Origin: Polaromonas sp.
Lineage (GTDB): Bacteria > Pseudomonadota > Gammaproteobacteria > Burkholderiales > Burkholderiaceae_C
Reading direction: 5' to 3'
DNA length: 64,000 bases
NCBI GenBank assembly: GCA_013297865.1
Contig: JAAFIP010000007.1
Span: 226,013 to 290,012, forward strand
Made by a program: the position numbers and the translations under genes
Notes under the pieces: model-generated
What the model was told of the DNA's origin: nothing
Databases searched by the model: none
The model's input: only the letters and a program-made list of their open reading frames with translations
Shown: positions 27,000 to 37,583 of the stretch, piece after piece
Layout of the letters: each line of letters starts with the position of its first letter
How positions within the stretch are numbered: position 1 is the stretch's first letter

Positions 27000-27070
27000 A
27001 GAAAACTCCTGTTGTAGCGCCGAGGCGTAGACGGCTTGTGAATAGAAAAAGGTATTACGCCTTGGCCCGC

Positions 27071-27098
27071 AGTATGTCCACAAACTATGGAGTGTCAA
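27071..27098 (-). promoter_or_regulatory. Predicted sigma-70 promoter of mscL
   Basis: On the minus strand a perfect TTGACA (27093-27098) and CATACT (27071-27076) are 16 bases apart, about 70 bases upstream of the mscL ATG. Confidence 0.5.
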
Positions 27099-27190
27099 GT
27101 TACATATTGCAAAAAACACAACTTCTGCACGAAATCCGCACGGGGTGTCGCCAGCCTGTCTGTGACGCCAGCAGGGGTACCTGACAAATC

Positions 27191-27220
27191 TTGAATTTGC
27201 CCTCTGGCGTGGGCTACAAT
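27191..27220 (+). promoter_or_regulatory. Predicted sigma-70 promoter of petABC
   Basis: TTGAAT (27191-27196) and TACAAT (27215-27220) are separated by 18 bases, 41 bases upstream of the petA start. Confidence 0.5.
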
Positions 27221-27260
27221 CACGGGTTGTCCCTAAGTATCTGAAAAATCGAGGATTTCC

Positions 27261-27869
27261 ATGAGTCAAGTCGACCATAGCGTGGACCAAAGCAAACGTA
27301 ACTGGATTATGGCCACCTGCGCTGCCGGTGGTGCGGGTGTTGCTGCCACTGCCGTGCCTTTTGTTAGCAGTTTCAGCCCCTCCGAAAAAGCCAAAGCCGC
27401 TGGCGCAGCCGTGGAAGTCGACATTTCGGCCCTCAAAGTGGGCGAAAAAATGACCGTCGAATGGCGCGGCAAGCCCGTGTGGATCATCCGCCGCTCGCCT
27501 GAGCAGCTGGCCACGCTGAAAAAAGTCACCCCCCAACTGGCCGACCCTGACTCCAAGCGCAATCCTGCCGAACTCACCCCCATGCCCGAGACGCGCAATG
27601 AGTTCCGCTCGATCAAGCCCGAGATTTTTGTCGGCGTAGGCATCTGCTCGCATCTGGGCTGTTCGCCCTCGGAAAAATTCGCCCTGGGCGCGCAGCCTTC
27701 GCTGCCCGACGACTGGCAAGGCGGCTTCCTGTGCCCATGCCACGGTTCCACCTTTGACATGGCAGGCCGCGTTTACAAAAACAAGCCCGCGCCGGACAAC
27801 CTGGAAGTGCCGCCACATATGTACGTGAGCGACAACAAGCTGCTGATCGGCGAAGACAAGAAAGCATAA
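27261..27869 (+). CDS. petA: Ubiquinol-cytochrome c reductase iron-sulfur (Rieske) subunit
   Basis: Rieske subunit of the cytochrome bc1 complex, 202 residues. One N-terminal membrane helix preceded by SKRNW anchors it. The 2Fe-2S ligands are C129 and H131 (CSHLGC, with the disulfide partner C134) and C158/H161 (CPCHGS, with C160). It passes electrons from ubiquinol to cytochrome c1. It heads the petABC operon, and its promoter is visible upstream. Confidence 0.97.
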   Translation: MSQVDHSVDQSKRNWIMATCAAGGAGVAATAVPFVSSFSPSEKAKAAGAAVEVDISALKVGEKMTVEWRGKPVWIIRRSPEQLATLKKVTPQLADPDSKRNPAELTPMPETRNEFRSIKPEIFVGVGICSHLGCSPSEKFALGAQPSLPDDWQGGFLCPCHGSTFDMAGRVYKNKPAPDNLEVPPHMYVSDNKLLIGEDKKA

Positions 27870-27943
27870 ATCTGCGGAACTGGCCTGCAGGCCCTGCCTG
27901 AAGGCACTGTCCGTCCCGTAGTTTTATATTGAGGCAATTGAAA

Positions 27944-29347
27944 ATGGCACAAATGAAAGAAGTTTCCCCCAACGCCAGTGGCGGCGAAAAGCTGCTCAAC
28001 TGGGTTGACAACCGCTTCCCGGCAAGCAAGCTCTACAAAGAGCACCTGAGCGAGTATTACGCGCCCAAAAACTTCAACTTCTGGTACATCTTTGGCGCAT
28101 TGGCCATGCTGGTGCTGGTGATCCAGATCGTGACCGGCATCTTTTTGGTCATGCACTACAAGCCCGACGCGGCCAAGGCCTTCGAGTCGGTGGAATACAT
28201 CATGCGCGACGTGCCCTGGGGCTGGTTGGTGCGCTACATGCACTCCACTGGCGCATCAGCCTTTTTCGTGGTGGTCTACCTGCACATGTTCCGTGGCCTG
28301 ATCTACGGCAGCTACCGCAAGCCGCGCGAGCTGATCTGGCTGTTTGGTTGCGGCATCTTCCTGTGCCTGATGGCCGAAGCCTTCATGGGCTATCTGCTGC
28401 CCTGGGGCCAGATGTCCTACTGGGGTGCTCAGGTGATCGTTAACCTGTTTGCTGCCGTGCCCTTTATCGGTCCTGACCTGGCCTTGCTGATCCGCGGCGA
28501 CTACGTGGTGGGCGACGCCACACTCAACCGCTTCTTCAGCTTCCACGTCATTGCTGTGCCACTGGTGCTGCTGGGCTTGGTTGCTGCGCACATCATCGCA
28601 TTGCACGAAGTCGGCTCCAACAACCCCGACGGCGTGGAGATCAAGGCCACCAAAGACCCCAAGACGGGCATTCCTCTGGACGGCATTCCTTTCCACCCGT
28701 ACTACACCGTGCATGACATTTTCATGGTCAGCGTGTTTCTGCTGGTGTTCACCGCCATCGTGTTCTTCGCGCCAGAGATGGGCGGCTACTTCCTGGAATA
28801 CAACAACTTCATCCCCGCTGACCCTCTGAAGACACCGGCGCATATTGCCCCAGTGTGGTACTTCACACCGTTCTACTCCATGCTGCGCGCCATCACTACC
28901 GAGATGATGTATGTGCTGATGGCCTGTGTGGTGGCTGCTGCGGGCTTTACCGCTCTCAAGAGCAAACTGCATAACTTGCTGAAAATTGCGGTGGTAGGCG
29001 TAGCCGTGGTGGCTGTGGCTGCCATGCTGGCCTTTGATGCCAAGTTCTGGGGTGTGGTCGTCATGGGTGCCTCCACCATCATCCTGTTCTTCCTGCCCTG
29101 GCTCGATCACAGCCCGGTCAAGTCGATACGCTATCGCCCAGACTGGCACAAGTACCTGTACGGCATTTTTGTGGTCAACTTTTTGATCCTGGGCTATCTG
29201 GGCGTGCAGCCACCATCAACCATTGGTGAGCGCGTGAGCCAGGTGGGTACCCTGTTCTATTTCGGCTTCTTCCTGCTCATGCCCTGGTGGAGCAAACTGG
29301 GCGATGCCAAAACCGTTCCTGACCGTGTGGTGTTTGCTGCGCACTGA
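27944..29347 (+). CDS. petB: Cytochrome b subunit of the bc1 complex
   Basis: Membrane subunit of 467 residues that oxidises ubiquinol and carries two b hemes. Heme histidines lie in [12 protein letters not shown] / VVYLHMFRG and in FHVIAVPLV / [11 protein letters not shown], and the quinol-site PEWY-type region is PVWYFTPFY. The start ATG 27944 follows GAGG; the in-frame TTG at 27929 lies before this site. The extra C-terminal helices are usual in beta- and gammaproteobacterial cytochrome b. Confidence 0.97.
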   Translation: MAQMKEVSPNASGGEKLLNWVDNRFPASKLYKEHLSEYYAPKNFNFWYIFGALAMLVLVIQIVTGIFLVMHYKPDAAKAFESVEYIMRDVPWGWLVRYMHSTGASAFFVVVYLHMFRGLIYGSYRKPRELIWLFGCGIFLCLMAEAFMGYLLPWGQMSYWGAQVIVNLFAAVPFIGPDLALLIRGDYVVGDATLNRFFSFHVIAVPLVLLGLVAAHIIALHEVGSNNPDGVEIKATKDPKTGIPLDGIPFHPYYTVHDIFMVSVFLLVFTAIVFFAPEMGGYFLEYNNFIPADPLKTPAHIAPVWYFTPFYSMLRAITTEMMYVLMACVVAAAGFTALKSKLHNLLKIAVVGVAVVAVAAMLAFDAKFWGVVVMGASTIILFFLPWLDHSPVKSIRYRPDWHKYLYGIFVVNFLILGYLGVQPPSTIGERVSQVGTLFYFGFFLLMPWWSKLGDAKTVPDRVVFAAH

Positions 29348-29361
29348 GGGAAAGAGACAAC

Positions 29362-30117
29362 ATGAAAAAAATCATCCTCGCATTCATCACAGCCATGAGT
29401 TTGGTATCCGCCCACGCAGCGGGCGGCGAAGGCATTGCCTGGGACAAGGCGCCCAATAAAACCAACGACATGGCGGCCCTGCAAAACGGCGCCAAAATCT
29501 TCGTCAACTACTGCTTGAACTGCCATAGCGCAGCCTACATGCGCTACAACCGCCTCAAGGACATCGGTCTGACCGAGCAGCAGATCAAGGACAACCTGCT
29601 GTTCGCCACCGACAAGGTGGGCGACACCATGAAGTCCTCGATTGATCCCAAGCAGGCCAAGGAATGGTTTGGCGGTCTGCCGCCCGACCTGACCGTGATT
29701 GCCCGCTCGCGTGCAGGCCACGGCGGCAGCGGCGCTGACTACCTCTACACACTGCTGCGCACCTACTACCGCGACGAAACCAAGCCCACGGGCTGGAACA
29801 ACCTGGCCTACCCCAATATCGGCATGCCCAACCCCCTGTGGGAACTGCAAGGCGAGCGCACACCGGTCTACAAGACCATGGTCAATCATGGCCACGACAC
29901 GCAGGTCTTCACTGGCTGGACGCAGTCCAAGCCTGGCAGCCTGAGCCCGCTGGAGTACGACCAGGCCGTAGGCGATCTGGTCAGCTACCTGCAGTGGATG
30001 GGCGAGCCCGCACAGAACACCCGCGTGCGCGTTGGCGTCTGGGTACTGATTTTCTTGAGCATCTTCTCTCTGGTGGCATGGCGTCTGAACGCTGCGTACT
30101 GGCGCGATATCAAGTAG
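29362..30117 (+). CDS. petC: Cytochrome c1 of the bc1 complex
   Basis: A 251-residue periplasmic heme protein with a signal peptide (cleavage near AHA, residue 19), heme motif C51-x-x-C54-H55 (CLNCHSAAYMRYN) and a C-terminal membrane anchor (VLIFLSIFSLVAWRLN). The methionine heme ligand probably lies in the GMPNPLW or later region. It is the last gene of petABC and is followed by a terminator hairpin. Confidence 0.96.
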   Translation: MKKIILAFITAMSLVSAHAAGGEGIAWDKAPNKTNDMAALQNGAKIFVNYCLNCHSAAYMRYNRLKDIGLTEQQIKDNLLFATDKVGDTMKSSIDPKQAKEWFGGLPPDLTVIARSRAGHGGSGADYLYTLLRTYYRDETKPTGWNNLAYPNIGMPNPLWELQGERTPVYKTMVNHGHDTQVFTGWTQSKPGSLSPLEYDQAVGDLVSYLQWMGEPAQNTRVRVGVWVLIFLSIFSLVAWRLNAAYWRDIK

Positions 30118-30194
30118 TCCACTGCCTGCAGCGGCGGCGCATCGTGTGCCTGCAGCCGCATCGGGCAGCCGGACAGATAACAATCAAATGAAAC

Positions 30195-30225
30195 GAAGAG
30201 TGGCTTCGCCACTCTTTCATTTTTT
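30195..30225 (+). terminator. Hairpin terminator after petC
   Basis: GAGTGGC-TTC-GCCACTC forms a tight stem with a UUCG-like loop, followed by TTTCATTTTTT. It lies just before the sspA ribosome binding site. Confidence 0.7.
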
Positions 30226-30243
30226 GGAAAAGGAACTCACATC

Positions 30244-30855
30244 ATGATGGTTTTGTACTCAGGTACCACCTGCCCTTTCTCGCACCGCTGCCGCTTTGTG
30301 CTGTTTGAAAAAGGCATGGATTTTGAAATCCGCGATGTGGACTTGTACAACAAGCCGGAAGACATCAACGTGATGAACCCCTACGGCCAGGTGCCCATCC
30401 TGGTCGAACGTGATCTGATTCTGTATGAGTCCAACATCATCAACGAGTACATTGATGAGCGTTTCCCACACCCCCAGCTGATGCCCGGTGACCCAGTGGA
30501 CCGCGCCCGTGTGCGCCTGTTCCTGCTCAACTTCGAAAAAGAGCTGTTCACCAACGTGTCCATTCTGGAAAACCGCGCCAACAAGGGCAACGAGAAGACG
30601 CTGGAGAAGGCGCGCAGCCATATCCGCGACCGCCTCACGCAGATGGCACCGGTGTTCCTGAAGAACAAGTTCATCATGGGCGACAACTTCTCCATGCTCG
30701 ATGTAGCTCTGGCTCCGCTCTTGTGGCGTCTGGACTTCTATGGCATCGAGCTGTCCAAGAACGCTGCGCCCCTGCTCAAATACGCCGAGCGCATTTTCTC
30801 TCGCCCAGCCTATATCGAAGCGCTGACACCGTCTGAAAAAGTGATGCGTAAGTAA
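30244..30855 (+). CDS. sspA: Stringent starvation protein A (glutathione S-transferase fold)
   Basis: A 203-residue RNA polymerase-associated protein with GST fold. The N-terminal thioredoxin-like half has YSGTTCPFSHRCRFVLFEKG and NPYGQVPILVERD; the C-terminal half is helical. The adjacent sspB and upstream petABC are the standard order in betaproteobacteria. GGAAAAGGAA precedes ATG 30244; the in-frame ATG at 30247 is also possible. Confidence 0.94.
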   Translation: MMVLYSGTTCPFSHRCRFVLFEKGMDFEIRDVDLYNKPEDINVMNPYGQVPILVERDLILYESNIINEYIDERFPHPQLMPGDPVDRARVRLFLLNFEKELFTNVSILENRANKGNEKTLEKARSHIRDRLTQMAPVFLKNKFIMGDNFSMLDVALAPLLWRLDFYGIELSKNAAPLLKYAERIFSRPAYIEALTPSEKVMRK

Positions 30856-30908
30856 ATGCATCCAGGCGCATGCCGTGCCCACGGCTTTGCATGCGCTAAG
30901 ATGTTGTT

Positions 30909-31478
30909 ATGAGCGTTTCTGACATTACACCCTCGCCCAGTTCGACACGCCCGTACCTGCTGCGGGCGCTGTACGAGTGGTGCACTGACAACGGCTACAC
31001 CCCCTACATCGCCGCCTATGTGGATGAGACGGTGCAGGTGCCGCGCGAGCATGTCAAAAACAATGAAATCGTGCTCAACATCAGCATGGACGCCACCAGC
31101 GCGCTCAAGCTGGGCAATGAGTTTGTCGAATTCAAGGCACGCTTTTCTGGTACAGCCCGAGAGATCATGGTGCCGATCGACCGCGTGATCGCCATCTATG
31201 CGCGCGAAAACGGCCAAGGCATGGCTTTTCCTGTGCCGCAGGGCATCCCGCCGCGCGGCGAAGTGAACGAACCCGAGCAGCGCAGCCTGACCCACAAATC
31301 GCCCGAGCAGGCGCACGCGCCTGGCGCAGCACAAGACACGGCAGCAGCCCATCCCAAGGTCGTTCAGCTGGTCAGCGTGACGGCCGACGTTTCTGATGAA
31401 GGTGCCCCTGACGACCCTACGCCGCCGCCCGGCCAGCCGCCATCAGGCCCACGCCCTTCGCTTAAACGCGTGAAGTAA
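30909..31478 (+). CDS. sspB: ClpXP protease specificity-enhancing factor SspB
   Basis: A 189-residue adaptor that brings ssrA-tagged proteins to ClpXP. The N-terminal folded domain (RPYLLRALYEWCTDNGYTPY, then VQVPREHVKNNEIVLNIS) is followed by a long flexible proline-rich tail. The short C-terminal peptide ending SLKRVK is the expected ClpX-docking motif. It is 53 bases after sspA and probably in the same operon. Confidence 0.93.
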   Translation: MSVSDITPSPSSTRPYLLRALYEWCTDNGYTPYIAAYVDETVQVPREHVKNNEIVLNISMDATSALKLGNEFVEFKARFSGTAREIMVPIDRVIAIYARENGQGMAFPVPQGIPPRGEVNEPEQRSLTHKSPEQAHAPGAAQDTAAAHPKVVQLVSVTADVSDEGAPDDPTPPPGQPPSGPRPSLKRVK

Positions 31479-31522
31479 TGCGCGGCCAGCAGGCCCCGCA
31501 GATCAAGTAAAATATTCGATTC

Positions 31523-31597
31523 GCCGCTTTAGCTCAGTGGTAGAGCAACCGCCTTGTAAGCGGTAGGTCGTCAGTTCAATCCCGACAAGCGGCACCA
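31523..31597 (+). tRNA. tRNA-Thr (anticodon UGU)
   Basis: The cloverleaf is visible. Acceptor arms GCCGCTT and AAGCGGC are followed by A and an encoded CCA; the D arm contains AGCTCAGTGGTAGAGC. The anticodon stem ACCGC/GCGGT encloses loop CTTGTAA with anticodon TGT, and the T arm contains GGTTCAATCCC-type sequence (AGTTCAATCCCGAC). The flanking DNA does not change in composition, so there is no sign of an element integrated here. Confidence 0.95.
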
Positions 31598-31627
31598 TTT
31601 CCACAGGAATGCGAAAGCATTCACCTG

Positions 31628-31969
31628 TCAACTACGCGTCTGCACCTTGATGCGGATGGTTGTAATCTCATAGCCCTTCGCCCGCAAATGGGCGGTCAGG
31701 GCTGGTGCAAGCTGGCGCAGCTTGGCCGCCACCGCACTGTTGGCGGCCAGCAGACACCACTGCGTGCCCTCTATGGGGCCCGCCTGGATGCCGCTACGCA
31801 GCGCCGATGGCAGCAGTGTATCGAGCAGGCTCAGGCAGTGTTGTGACTGATGGGCAAGTGCCGTCAGACGTGCTAAGGTAGGTGCCCGCTCCAGAGCGTC
31901 GCTCACGGAGACGGCTTGCACTGGCTGCTTGGCGCGTGGATAGCGTGGCGAGTAGGTCAGAGAAGCCAT
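31628..31969 (-). CDS. DUF721/DciA-like protein
   Basis: A 113-residue protein resembling the DUF721 family, whose DciA members load the replicative helicase. It has an N-terminal basic stretch and a C-terminal alpha/beta part with WCLLAANSAVAAKLRQLAPAL. Whether it is a true DciA or a short relative cannot be settled by eye. It is divergent from the M23 peptidase gene, and the cluster leads into secA. Confidence 0.75.
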   Translation of the reverse strand: MASLTYSPRYPRAKQPVQAVSVSDALERAPTLARLTALAHQSQHCLSLLDTLLPSALRSGIQAGPIEGTQWCLLAANSAVAAKLRQLAPALTAHLRAKGYEITTIRIKVQTRS

Positions 31970-32056
31970 GGCACAGCAGGTAGGGGGTTGGTCAATAAGG
32001 TCAGTGATTGAGCCGCCAGCAACAGCAAGGCAGCCATCACGTTAGGAGAGCGCAGT

Positions 32057-33019
32057 ATGCACATGATTATCACAGACGCCTGGATGGCCAAGACACAACC
32101 CATTCACCTCAGTGGCACCAAGCTGATTGCGGCAGGCCTGGCGCTGTCTCTCACGCTGATGCTGGTGGCCCTGGGGCTGTACCACTGGGTCTTTCTCAAG
32201 GGCGCCCGCGAGGGCTGGCCGGTGGTGGGCAGCCTGGTCAAACTGGTAGTCAAGGACGAGATCACCCAGCGCGACCGCTTCATGCGCGAAAACCTCGATG
32301 CCATGGCCAAAAAAGTCGGTGAAATGCAGGCCAAGATTGTCCAGCTCGAGTCTCTGACCGAGCGGGTGTCAGGTTTGGCTGGGGTGCCGGTGCCCGAAGC
32401 GGCCAAGGCGGCCGCAGGCAAGGGCGGCGCCCTGGTGGCCAGCCGGCCGCTGGACATGCAGGAACTGCAGGCGATTTTGAGCGAACTGGAGGCGGTGAGC
32501 AACCAGAAGGTGGATTTGCTGACGGTGGTGGAATCGCGTCTGTTCGACCAGAAAATCCGCAAAATGATGGTGCCTACCGCCGAGCCTGTGCCGGGCAGCC
32601 GTTTGGGCTCGGCATTTGGTTTTCGCATCGACCCCATCAACGGGGGCTCGGCTTTGCACACGGGCCTGGACTTTCAGGCCGATTCGGGCACACCCATCCT
32701 GGCCGCAGCGGGCGGCGTGGTGGTGACGCAGGATTACCACGCGGCTTACGGCAATATGGTGGAGGTAGACCACGGCAACGATCTGGTCACCCGCTATGCC
32801 CACGCATCGGCGGTGTTTGTGAAAAAGGGCGATCTGGTCAAACGGGGTCAGAAAATCGCTGCGGTGGGCAGCACGGGCCGCTCCACCGGGCCGCATTTAC
32901 ATTTTGAAGTGCTGGTGCAGGGGGTGCCGCAGGACCCGCAAAAATTCCTCACCGCAGGCGAAAAAGTCGAAGAGGTCGCTGAGGTGGCCAAGACCCGCAG
33001 CAAGACCAAATCCCGGTAA
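32057..33019 (+). CDS. M23-family metallopeptidase (LytM domain), membrane anchored
   Basis: A 320-residue cell-wall endopeptidase or regulator with one N-terminal membrane helix (about 22-46), a coiled-coil region (about 85-120 and 145-165) and a C-terminal M23 domain. Zinc ligands appear as HTGLDF and in TGPHLHFEV, so the active site is intact. AGGAGA precedes the ATG. M23 peptidases upstream of secA are common in this group. Its likely job is trimming peptidoglycan cross-links in the periplasm. Confidence 0.9.
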   Translation: MHMIITDAWMAKTQPIHLSGTKLIAAGLALSLTLMLVALGLYHWVFLKGAREGWPVVGSLVKLVVKDEITQRDRFMRENLDAMAKKVGEMQAKIVQLESLTERVSGLAGVPVPEAAKAAAGKGGALVASRPLDMQELQAILSELEAVSNQKVDLLTVVESRLFDQKIRKMMVPTAEPVPGSRLGSAFGFRIDPINGGSALHTGLDFQADSGTPILAAAGGVVVTQDYHAAYGNMVEVDHGNDLVTRYAHASAVFVKKGDLVKRGQKIAAVGSTGRSTGPHLHFEVLVQGVPQDPQKFLTAGEKVEEVAEVAKTRSKTKSR

Positions 33020-33230
33020 CCGGCCCTTTGGCGGGGCTGGATGGCAAATACTGGGCAAACCAGCGCCCTGACCCGCTAAAATCCAAGGTTTGGCGGCCAG
33101 TGCGCATGGCAGGCCTGTGGCATGGCCCACAGCTTGTTTTTCCGCGCACCATCCCCAGTTTCTGATCAGCACAACGCAAAGGATTCGTCCTGCGCCGTCA
33201 GCCCCAGGCTTGCGATGCAGGGCAGTAGGC

Positions 33231-36008
33231 ATGGCAAAAAACATTCTCACCCAAATTTTCGGCAGCCGTAACGACCGCCTGCTCAAAACCTACCGCAAGA
33301 CCGTGGAGCGCATCCAGGCACTGGAGCCTGGCCTGGAGTCACTGAGCGATGAAGCGCTCAAGGCCAAGACCGAAGAGTTCAAAACCCGCTATACCAAGGG
33401 CGAGGGCCTGGACGAGCTGCTGCCCGAAGCCTTTGCCGTCGTGCGCGAAGGCTCCAAGCGTGTGATGAAGATGCGCCACTTCGATGTGCAGATGCAGGGC
33501 GCCATCGCGCTGCACCAGGGCAAGATTGCTGAAATGCGCACCGGCGAGGGCAAAACGCTGACCGCCACACTCGCGGTGTACCTCAACGCCCTGTCGGGCA
33601 AGGGTGTGCACGTGGTGACGGTGAACGACTACCTGGCCAACCGCGATGCGCAGTGGATGGGCCGGCTGTATAACTTTCTGGGTATGAGTGTGGGCGTGAA
33701 CCTGCCCAACATGCCGCGCGAAGAAAAGCAGGCCGCTTACCGCGCCGACATTACCTACGGTACCAACAACGAGTTTGGCTTTGACTACCTGCGTGACAAC
33801 ATGGTCTATGAGACCGCAGACCGCGTGCAGCGCGGCCTGAACTACGCCATCGTGGACGAAGTGGACTCGATCCTGATTGACGAGGCCCGCACGCCGCTGA
33901 TCATCAGCGGCCAGGCTGAAGACCACACCGACACCTATATCGCGCTCAACAAAGTGGTGCCCCTGCTGACCCGCCAGGAAGGCGAGGCCGACCCGCGCAC
34001 GGGCGAGGGCGTCACCAAGCCCGGCGACTTCACGGTGGACGAAAAATCGCACCAGGTGTTTTTGACCGAGCAGGGCCACGAGAATGCCGAGCGTATTCTG
34101 TCCAACCTGAACCTGATCCCCGAGGGCGCGTCGCTCTACGACCCGGCCAACATCACCCTGATGCACCACCTCAACGCTGCGCTGCGGGCTAATCACCTGT
34201 ACCACCGCGACCAGCACTATGTGAACCAGGACGGCGAGATCACCATCGTGGACGAGTTCACCGGCCGCCTGATGACGGGCCGCCGCTGGAGCGATGGCCT
34301 GCACCAGGCGGTGGAAGCCAAGGAGGGCGTGCAGATCCAGGCCGAGAACCAGACCCTGGCCTCCATCACCTTCCAGAATTATTTCCGCCTGTACAGCAAG
34401 CTCTCGGGCATGACCGGCACGGCCGACACCGAGGCCTATGAATTCCAGGAAATCTATGGCCTGGAAACCACCGTGCTGCCGCCTAACCGTCCCAGCCGCC
34501 GCGACGACCTGCTGGACCGCGTCTACAAAACCAGCCAGGAGCGCTATGCCGCGGCCATCACCGATATCCGCGAATGTTACGAGCGCGGCCAGCCCGTGCT
34601 GGTGGGCACCACCTCGATTGAAAACTCCGAGCTGATCTCCAGCCTGCTGGACAAAGAGGGCCTGCCCCACCAGGTGCTCAACGCCAAGCAGCATGCCCGT
34701 GAGGCTGACATCGTGGCCCAGGCAGGCCGCCCCAAGATGATCACCATTGCCACCAACATGGCAGGCCGCGGCACCGACATCGTGCTGGGCGGCAATGTGG
34801 AGAACATGTCCAAAACCATCGAAGCCGATGAGTCGCTGGACGAGGCCGCCAAAGCCGCGCAGATCGCCAAGCTCAAAGACGAATGGCAGGCCAACCACGA
34901 GCTGGTCAAGTCGCTCGGCGGCCTGCGCATCGTGGCCACCGAGCGCCATGAGTCACGCCGCATCGACAACCAGCTGCGTGGCCGCTCGGGCCGCCAGGGT
35001 GACCCGGGCTCCTCGCGCTTTTTCCTGAGCCTGGACGATCCGCTGATGCGCATCTTCGCGGGCGACCGGGTCAAGGCCATCATGGACCGCCTGAAGATGC
35101 CCGAGGGCGAGGCCATCGAAGCGGGCATTGTGACCCGCAGCATCGAAAGCGCACAGCGCAAGGTCGAGGCGCGCAACTTTGATATCCGCAAGCAGCTGCT
35201 GGAATACGACGATGTCTCCAACGACCAGCGCAAGGTGATCTACCAACAGCGTAACGATATTCTGGACGCGATTAACCTCAGCGAGCAGATCAAGTCGCTG
35301 CGCGAAGGCGCGTTCACCGACCTGGTGCGCCAGTATGTGCCGGTGGAGTCCGTAGAAGAGCAGTGGGACATTCCGGCTCTGGAAAACGCGCTGCAAAGCG
35401 ACTGGCAGATCACGCTGGACCTGCAGGGTATGGTCAGCAAGGCCGACGCAATCACCGATGAAGAAATCGTCGAGAAAGTGCTGGAGACCGCCAACGCGGC
35501 TTTTGACGCCAAGGTTGAGCAGGTGGGCGCCGAGCAGTTCACACAGTTTGAACGCGTGGTGCTGCTGCAAAGCCTGGACACCCACTGGCGCGAGCACCTG
35601 AGCGCGCTGGACTACCTGCGCCAGGGTATTCACCTGCGTGGTTATGCGCAAAAGCAGCCCAAGCAGGAATACAAGCGCGAGGCGTTCGAGCTGTTTGGCC
35701 AGCTGCTGGACCAGGTGAAAAACGAAGTCACCAAAATTTTGATGACGGTGAAAGTGCAGACCAACGAGCAGATCAGCCAGGCCACCAGCGAGCTGGAGCA
35801 GCGTGCCGAGAGCATCTCCAACGTCACCTACACCGCGCCCACCGAAACCGGCGAAGTGCAGACCACAACCGACCCCGACACGCTGGGCAAGCGCAGCGTT
35901 GCCAGCGCGGCCGCAGCGGCGGTGGGCAATATGCGCGTAGGCCGCAACGACCCCTGCCCATGTGGCAGTGGCAAGAAATTCAAGCTGTGCCACGGCAAGC
36001 TGGCCTGA
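33231..36008 (+). CDS. secA: Protein translocase ATPase SecA
   Basis: ATP-driven motor of the Sec pathway, 925 residues. Walker A MRTGEGKT (about 102-109), Walker [11 protein letters not shown], the helicase-like [10 protein letters not shown] and [15 protein letters not shown] regions, and the C-terminal zinc motif [14 protein letters not shown] are all present. The start [16 protein letters not shown] is the family N-terminus; the frame continues upstream without similarity. It is 211 bases from the M23 gene and followed by a dispersed-repeat copy. Confidence 0.98.
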   Translation: MAKNILTQIFGSRNDRLLKTYRKTVERIQALEPGLESLSDEALKAKTEEFKTRYTKGEGLDELLPEAFAVVREGSKRVMKMRHFDVQMQGAIALHQGKIAEMRTGEGKTLTATLAVYLNALSGKGVHVVTVNDYLANRDAQWMGRLYNFLGMSVGVNLPNMPREEKQAAYRADITYGTNNEFGFDYLRDNMVYETADRVQRGLNYAIVDEVDSILIDEARTPLIISGQAEDHTDTYIALNKVVPLLTRQEGEADPRTGEGVTKPGDFTVDEKSHQVFLTEQGHENAERILSNLNLIPEGASLYDPANITLMHHLNAALRANHLYHRDQHYVNQDGEITIVDEFTGRLMTGRRWSDGLHQAVEAKEGVQIQAENQTLASITFQNYFRLYSKLSGMTGTADTEAYEFQEIYGLETTVLPPNRPSRRDDLLDRVYKTSQERYAAAITDIRECYERGQPVLVGTTSIENSELISSLLDKEGLPHQVLNAKQHAREADIVAQAGRPKMITIATNMAGRGTDIVLGGNVENMSKTIEADESLDEAAKAAQIAKLKDEWQANHELVKSLGGLRIVATERHESRRIDNQLRGRSGRQGDPGSSRFFLSLDDPLMRIFAGDRVKAIMDRLKMPEGEAIEAGIVTRSIESAQRKVEARNFDIRKQLLEYDDVSNDQRKVIYQQRNDILDAINLSEQIKSLREGAFTDLVRQYVPVESVEEQWDIPALENALQSDWQITLDLQGMVSKADAITDEEIVEKVLETANAAFDAKVEQVGAEQFTQFERVVLLQSLDTHWREHLSALDYLRQGIHLRGYAQKQPKQEYKREAFELFGQLLDQVKNEVTKILMTVKVQTNEQISQATSELEQRAESISNVTYTAPTETGEVQTTTDPDTLGKRSVASAAAAAVGNMRVGRNDPCPCGSGKKFKLCHGKLA

Positions 36009-36038
36009 GCATCAGAAGATTGATTTACTACTAATTTA

Positions 36039-36074
36039 ATAGCTGCTCCCGCGATATTCTATTGGGCTGCAGCC
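36039..36074 (+). repeat. Dispersed repeat copy 7, intergenic
   Basis: Perfect core with ATAGCTGCT before and TGCAGCC after, preceded by TACTACTAATTTA. It lies between secA and argJ. Confidence 0.9.
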
Positions 36075-36120
36075 GGATTGTTAATATAAAACAGGCTATC
36101 CAAGCCTTCAGGAGCATGCA

Positions 36121-37350
36121 ATGGCAGTCAATCTGGTCGCCCCCAACCCCGTGAACCTGTACCCCGTGGCAGGTGTGAAGATTGGCGTTGCCGAAGCCGG
36201 CATTCGCAAAGCCAACCGCAAGGACTTGAGCGTGGTGCTGCTCGACGCGGGTGCCAGCGTGGCTGGCGTGTTCACCCAAAACCGCTACTGCGCCGCGCCC
36301 GTGCAAATCTGCCGCGACCATCTGCAGCGCGGCCTGGGCATCCGCGCCATGCTGATCAACACCGGCAATGCCAATGCCGGCACCGGCGACGACGGCATGG
36401 CCCGCGCCCGCGCCACCTGCATCGCGCTGGCCCGCAAGCTCGACATTGCCCCCGAGCAAATCCTGCCGTTCAGCACCGGCGTGATCATGGAGCCGCTGCC
36501 CGCCGACCGTATTGAGGCTGGCATCCCAGCCGCCCTGCGCGATGCGCAGGCTGACAACTGGGCCCGCGCAGCAGAAGGCATCATGACCACCGACACCCTG
36601 CCCAAAGCTTTCAGCGCCCAGGTGCTGATCGATGACAAGATGGTCACCATCACCGGCATCAGCAAAGGCGCAGGCATGATCCGCCCCAACATGGCCACCA
36701 TGCTGGGCTTTATGGCCACGGACGCCAGCGTGCCGCAGGCCCTGATGCAGCAGCTGGCCACTGATCTGGCCAATGGCTCGTTCAACCGCGTCACGGTGGA
36801 TGGCGACACCTCCACCAATGACAGCTTTGTCGTCATTGCTACCAACAAGGTGGCGCATGCACCCATCAGCTCCTGGACCAGCGCAAACGGCCAGGCCCTG
36901 AAAGAGGCGATGATGGGCGTGGCACAGAAGCTGGCCCAGGCTATCGTGCGCGATGGCGAGGGCGCTACCAAGTTCATCACCGTCAAGGTCAGCGGCGGCA
37001 ACAGCACCGATGAGTGCTGCAAAGTGGCCTATGCCGTGGCCCACTCGCCCCTGGTGAAAACTGCCTTCTTCGCCAGCGACCCCAATCTGGGCCGCATCCT
37101 GGCGGCCGTGGGCTACGCAGGCATTGCAGACTTGGACCAAAAAAAAATCAGCCTGCATCTGGACGATGTGCATGTGGTCACCCATGGCGGCCGCAACCCC
37201 AGCTACAAGGAAGAAGACGGTGCGCGCGTGATGCAGCAAAGCGAAATTACCATCCACATCGGCCTGGGCCGCGGCAATGTGACGGACACGGTGTGGACTT
37301 GCGATTTTTCCTACGACTATGTGAAGATCAATGCGGATTACCGTAGTTAA
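36121..37350 (+). CDS. argJ: Bifunctional glutamate N-acetyltransferase / amino-acid acetyltransferase
   Basis: Recycles the acetyl group between N-acetylornithine and glutamate in arginine synthesis. The 409-residue precursor cleaves itself before a threonine in the [16 protein letters not shown] motif, which is intact. [12 protein letters not shown] and the C-terminal [14 protein letters not shown] are also typical. GGAG precedes ATG 36121. It is single-gene here, with the DUF815 ATPase after a long inverted repeat. Confidence 0.97.
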   Translation: MAVNLVAPNPVNLYPVAGVKIGVAEAGIRKANRKDLSVVLLDAGASVAGVFTQNRYCAAPVQICRDHLQRGLGIRAMLINTGNANAGTGDDGMARARATCIALARKLDIAPEQILPFSTGVIMEPLPADRIEAGIPAALRDAQADNWARAAEGIMTTDTLPKAFSAQVLIDDKMVTITGISKGAGMIRPNMATMLGFMATDASVPQALMQQLATDLANGSFNRVTVDGDTSTNDSFVVIATNKVAHAPISSWTSANGQALKEAMMGVAQKLAQAIVRDGEGATKFITVKVSGGNSTDECCKVAYAVAHSPLVKTAFFASDPNLGRILAAVGYAGIADLDQKKISLHLDDVHVVTHGGRNPSYKEEDGARVMQQSEITIHIGLGRGNVTDTVWTCDFSYDYVKINADYRS

Positions 37351-37364
37351 AAGTCAGGAAGACA

Positions 37365-37563
37365 TTTTTTGAACGCAGAGGACGCAAAGGGTGCGCAGAG
37401 AGCGCAGAAGTAAGAAAAAGAAGACAAAAAGAATAAAACAAAGTTGCTATTGTTTATGCAGCTGATGTTTCGTAAAAGAAAATAGAGTTCGAAATTTTTG
37501 TATTCATTTGGTATTTCTTCTGCGCTCTCTGCAGATCCTTTGCGTCCTCTGCGTTCAAAAAAA
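37365..37563. repeat. Long inverted repeat with GCAGAGGACGCAAAGG-type arms
   Basis: Arms of about 46 bases (37365-37410 and 37517-37563) are complementary except for a few positions; each contains GAACGCAGAGGACGCAAAGG and GCAGAGAGCGCAGAAG in opposite orientations. The 106-base AT-rich centre has no gene. I have seen similar GCAGAGG-type sequences in many unrelated genomes. A reading frame across it (minus strand) is low-complexity and probably spurious. Confidence 0.85.
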
Positions 37564-37583
37564 TTCTGAACACTCTCTAAACC

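Noticed and set aside
31523..31597. tRNA-Thr as an attachment site for an integrated element
   Set aside because: No duplicated 3' tRNA end, no integrase and no drop in GC on either side.
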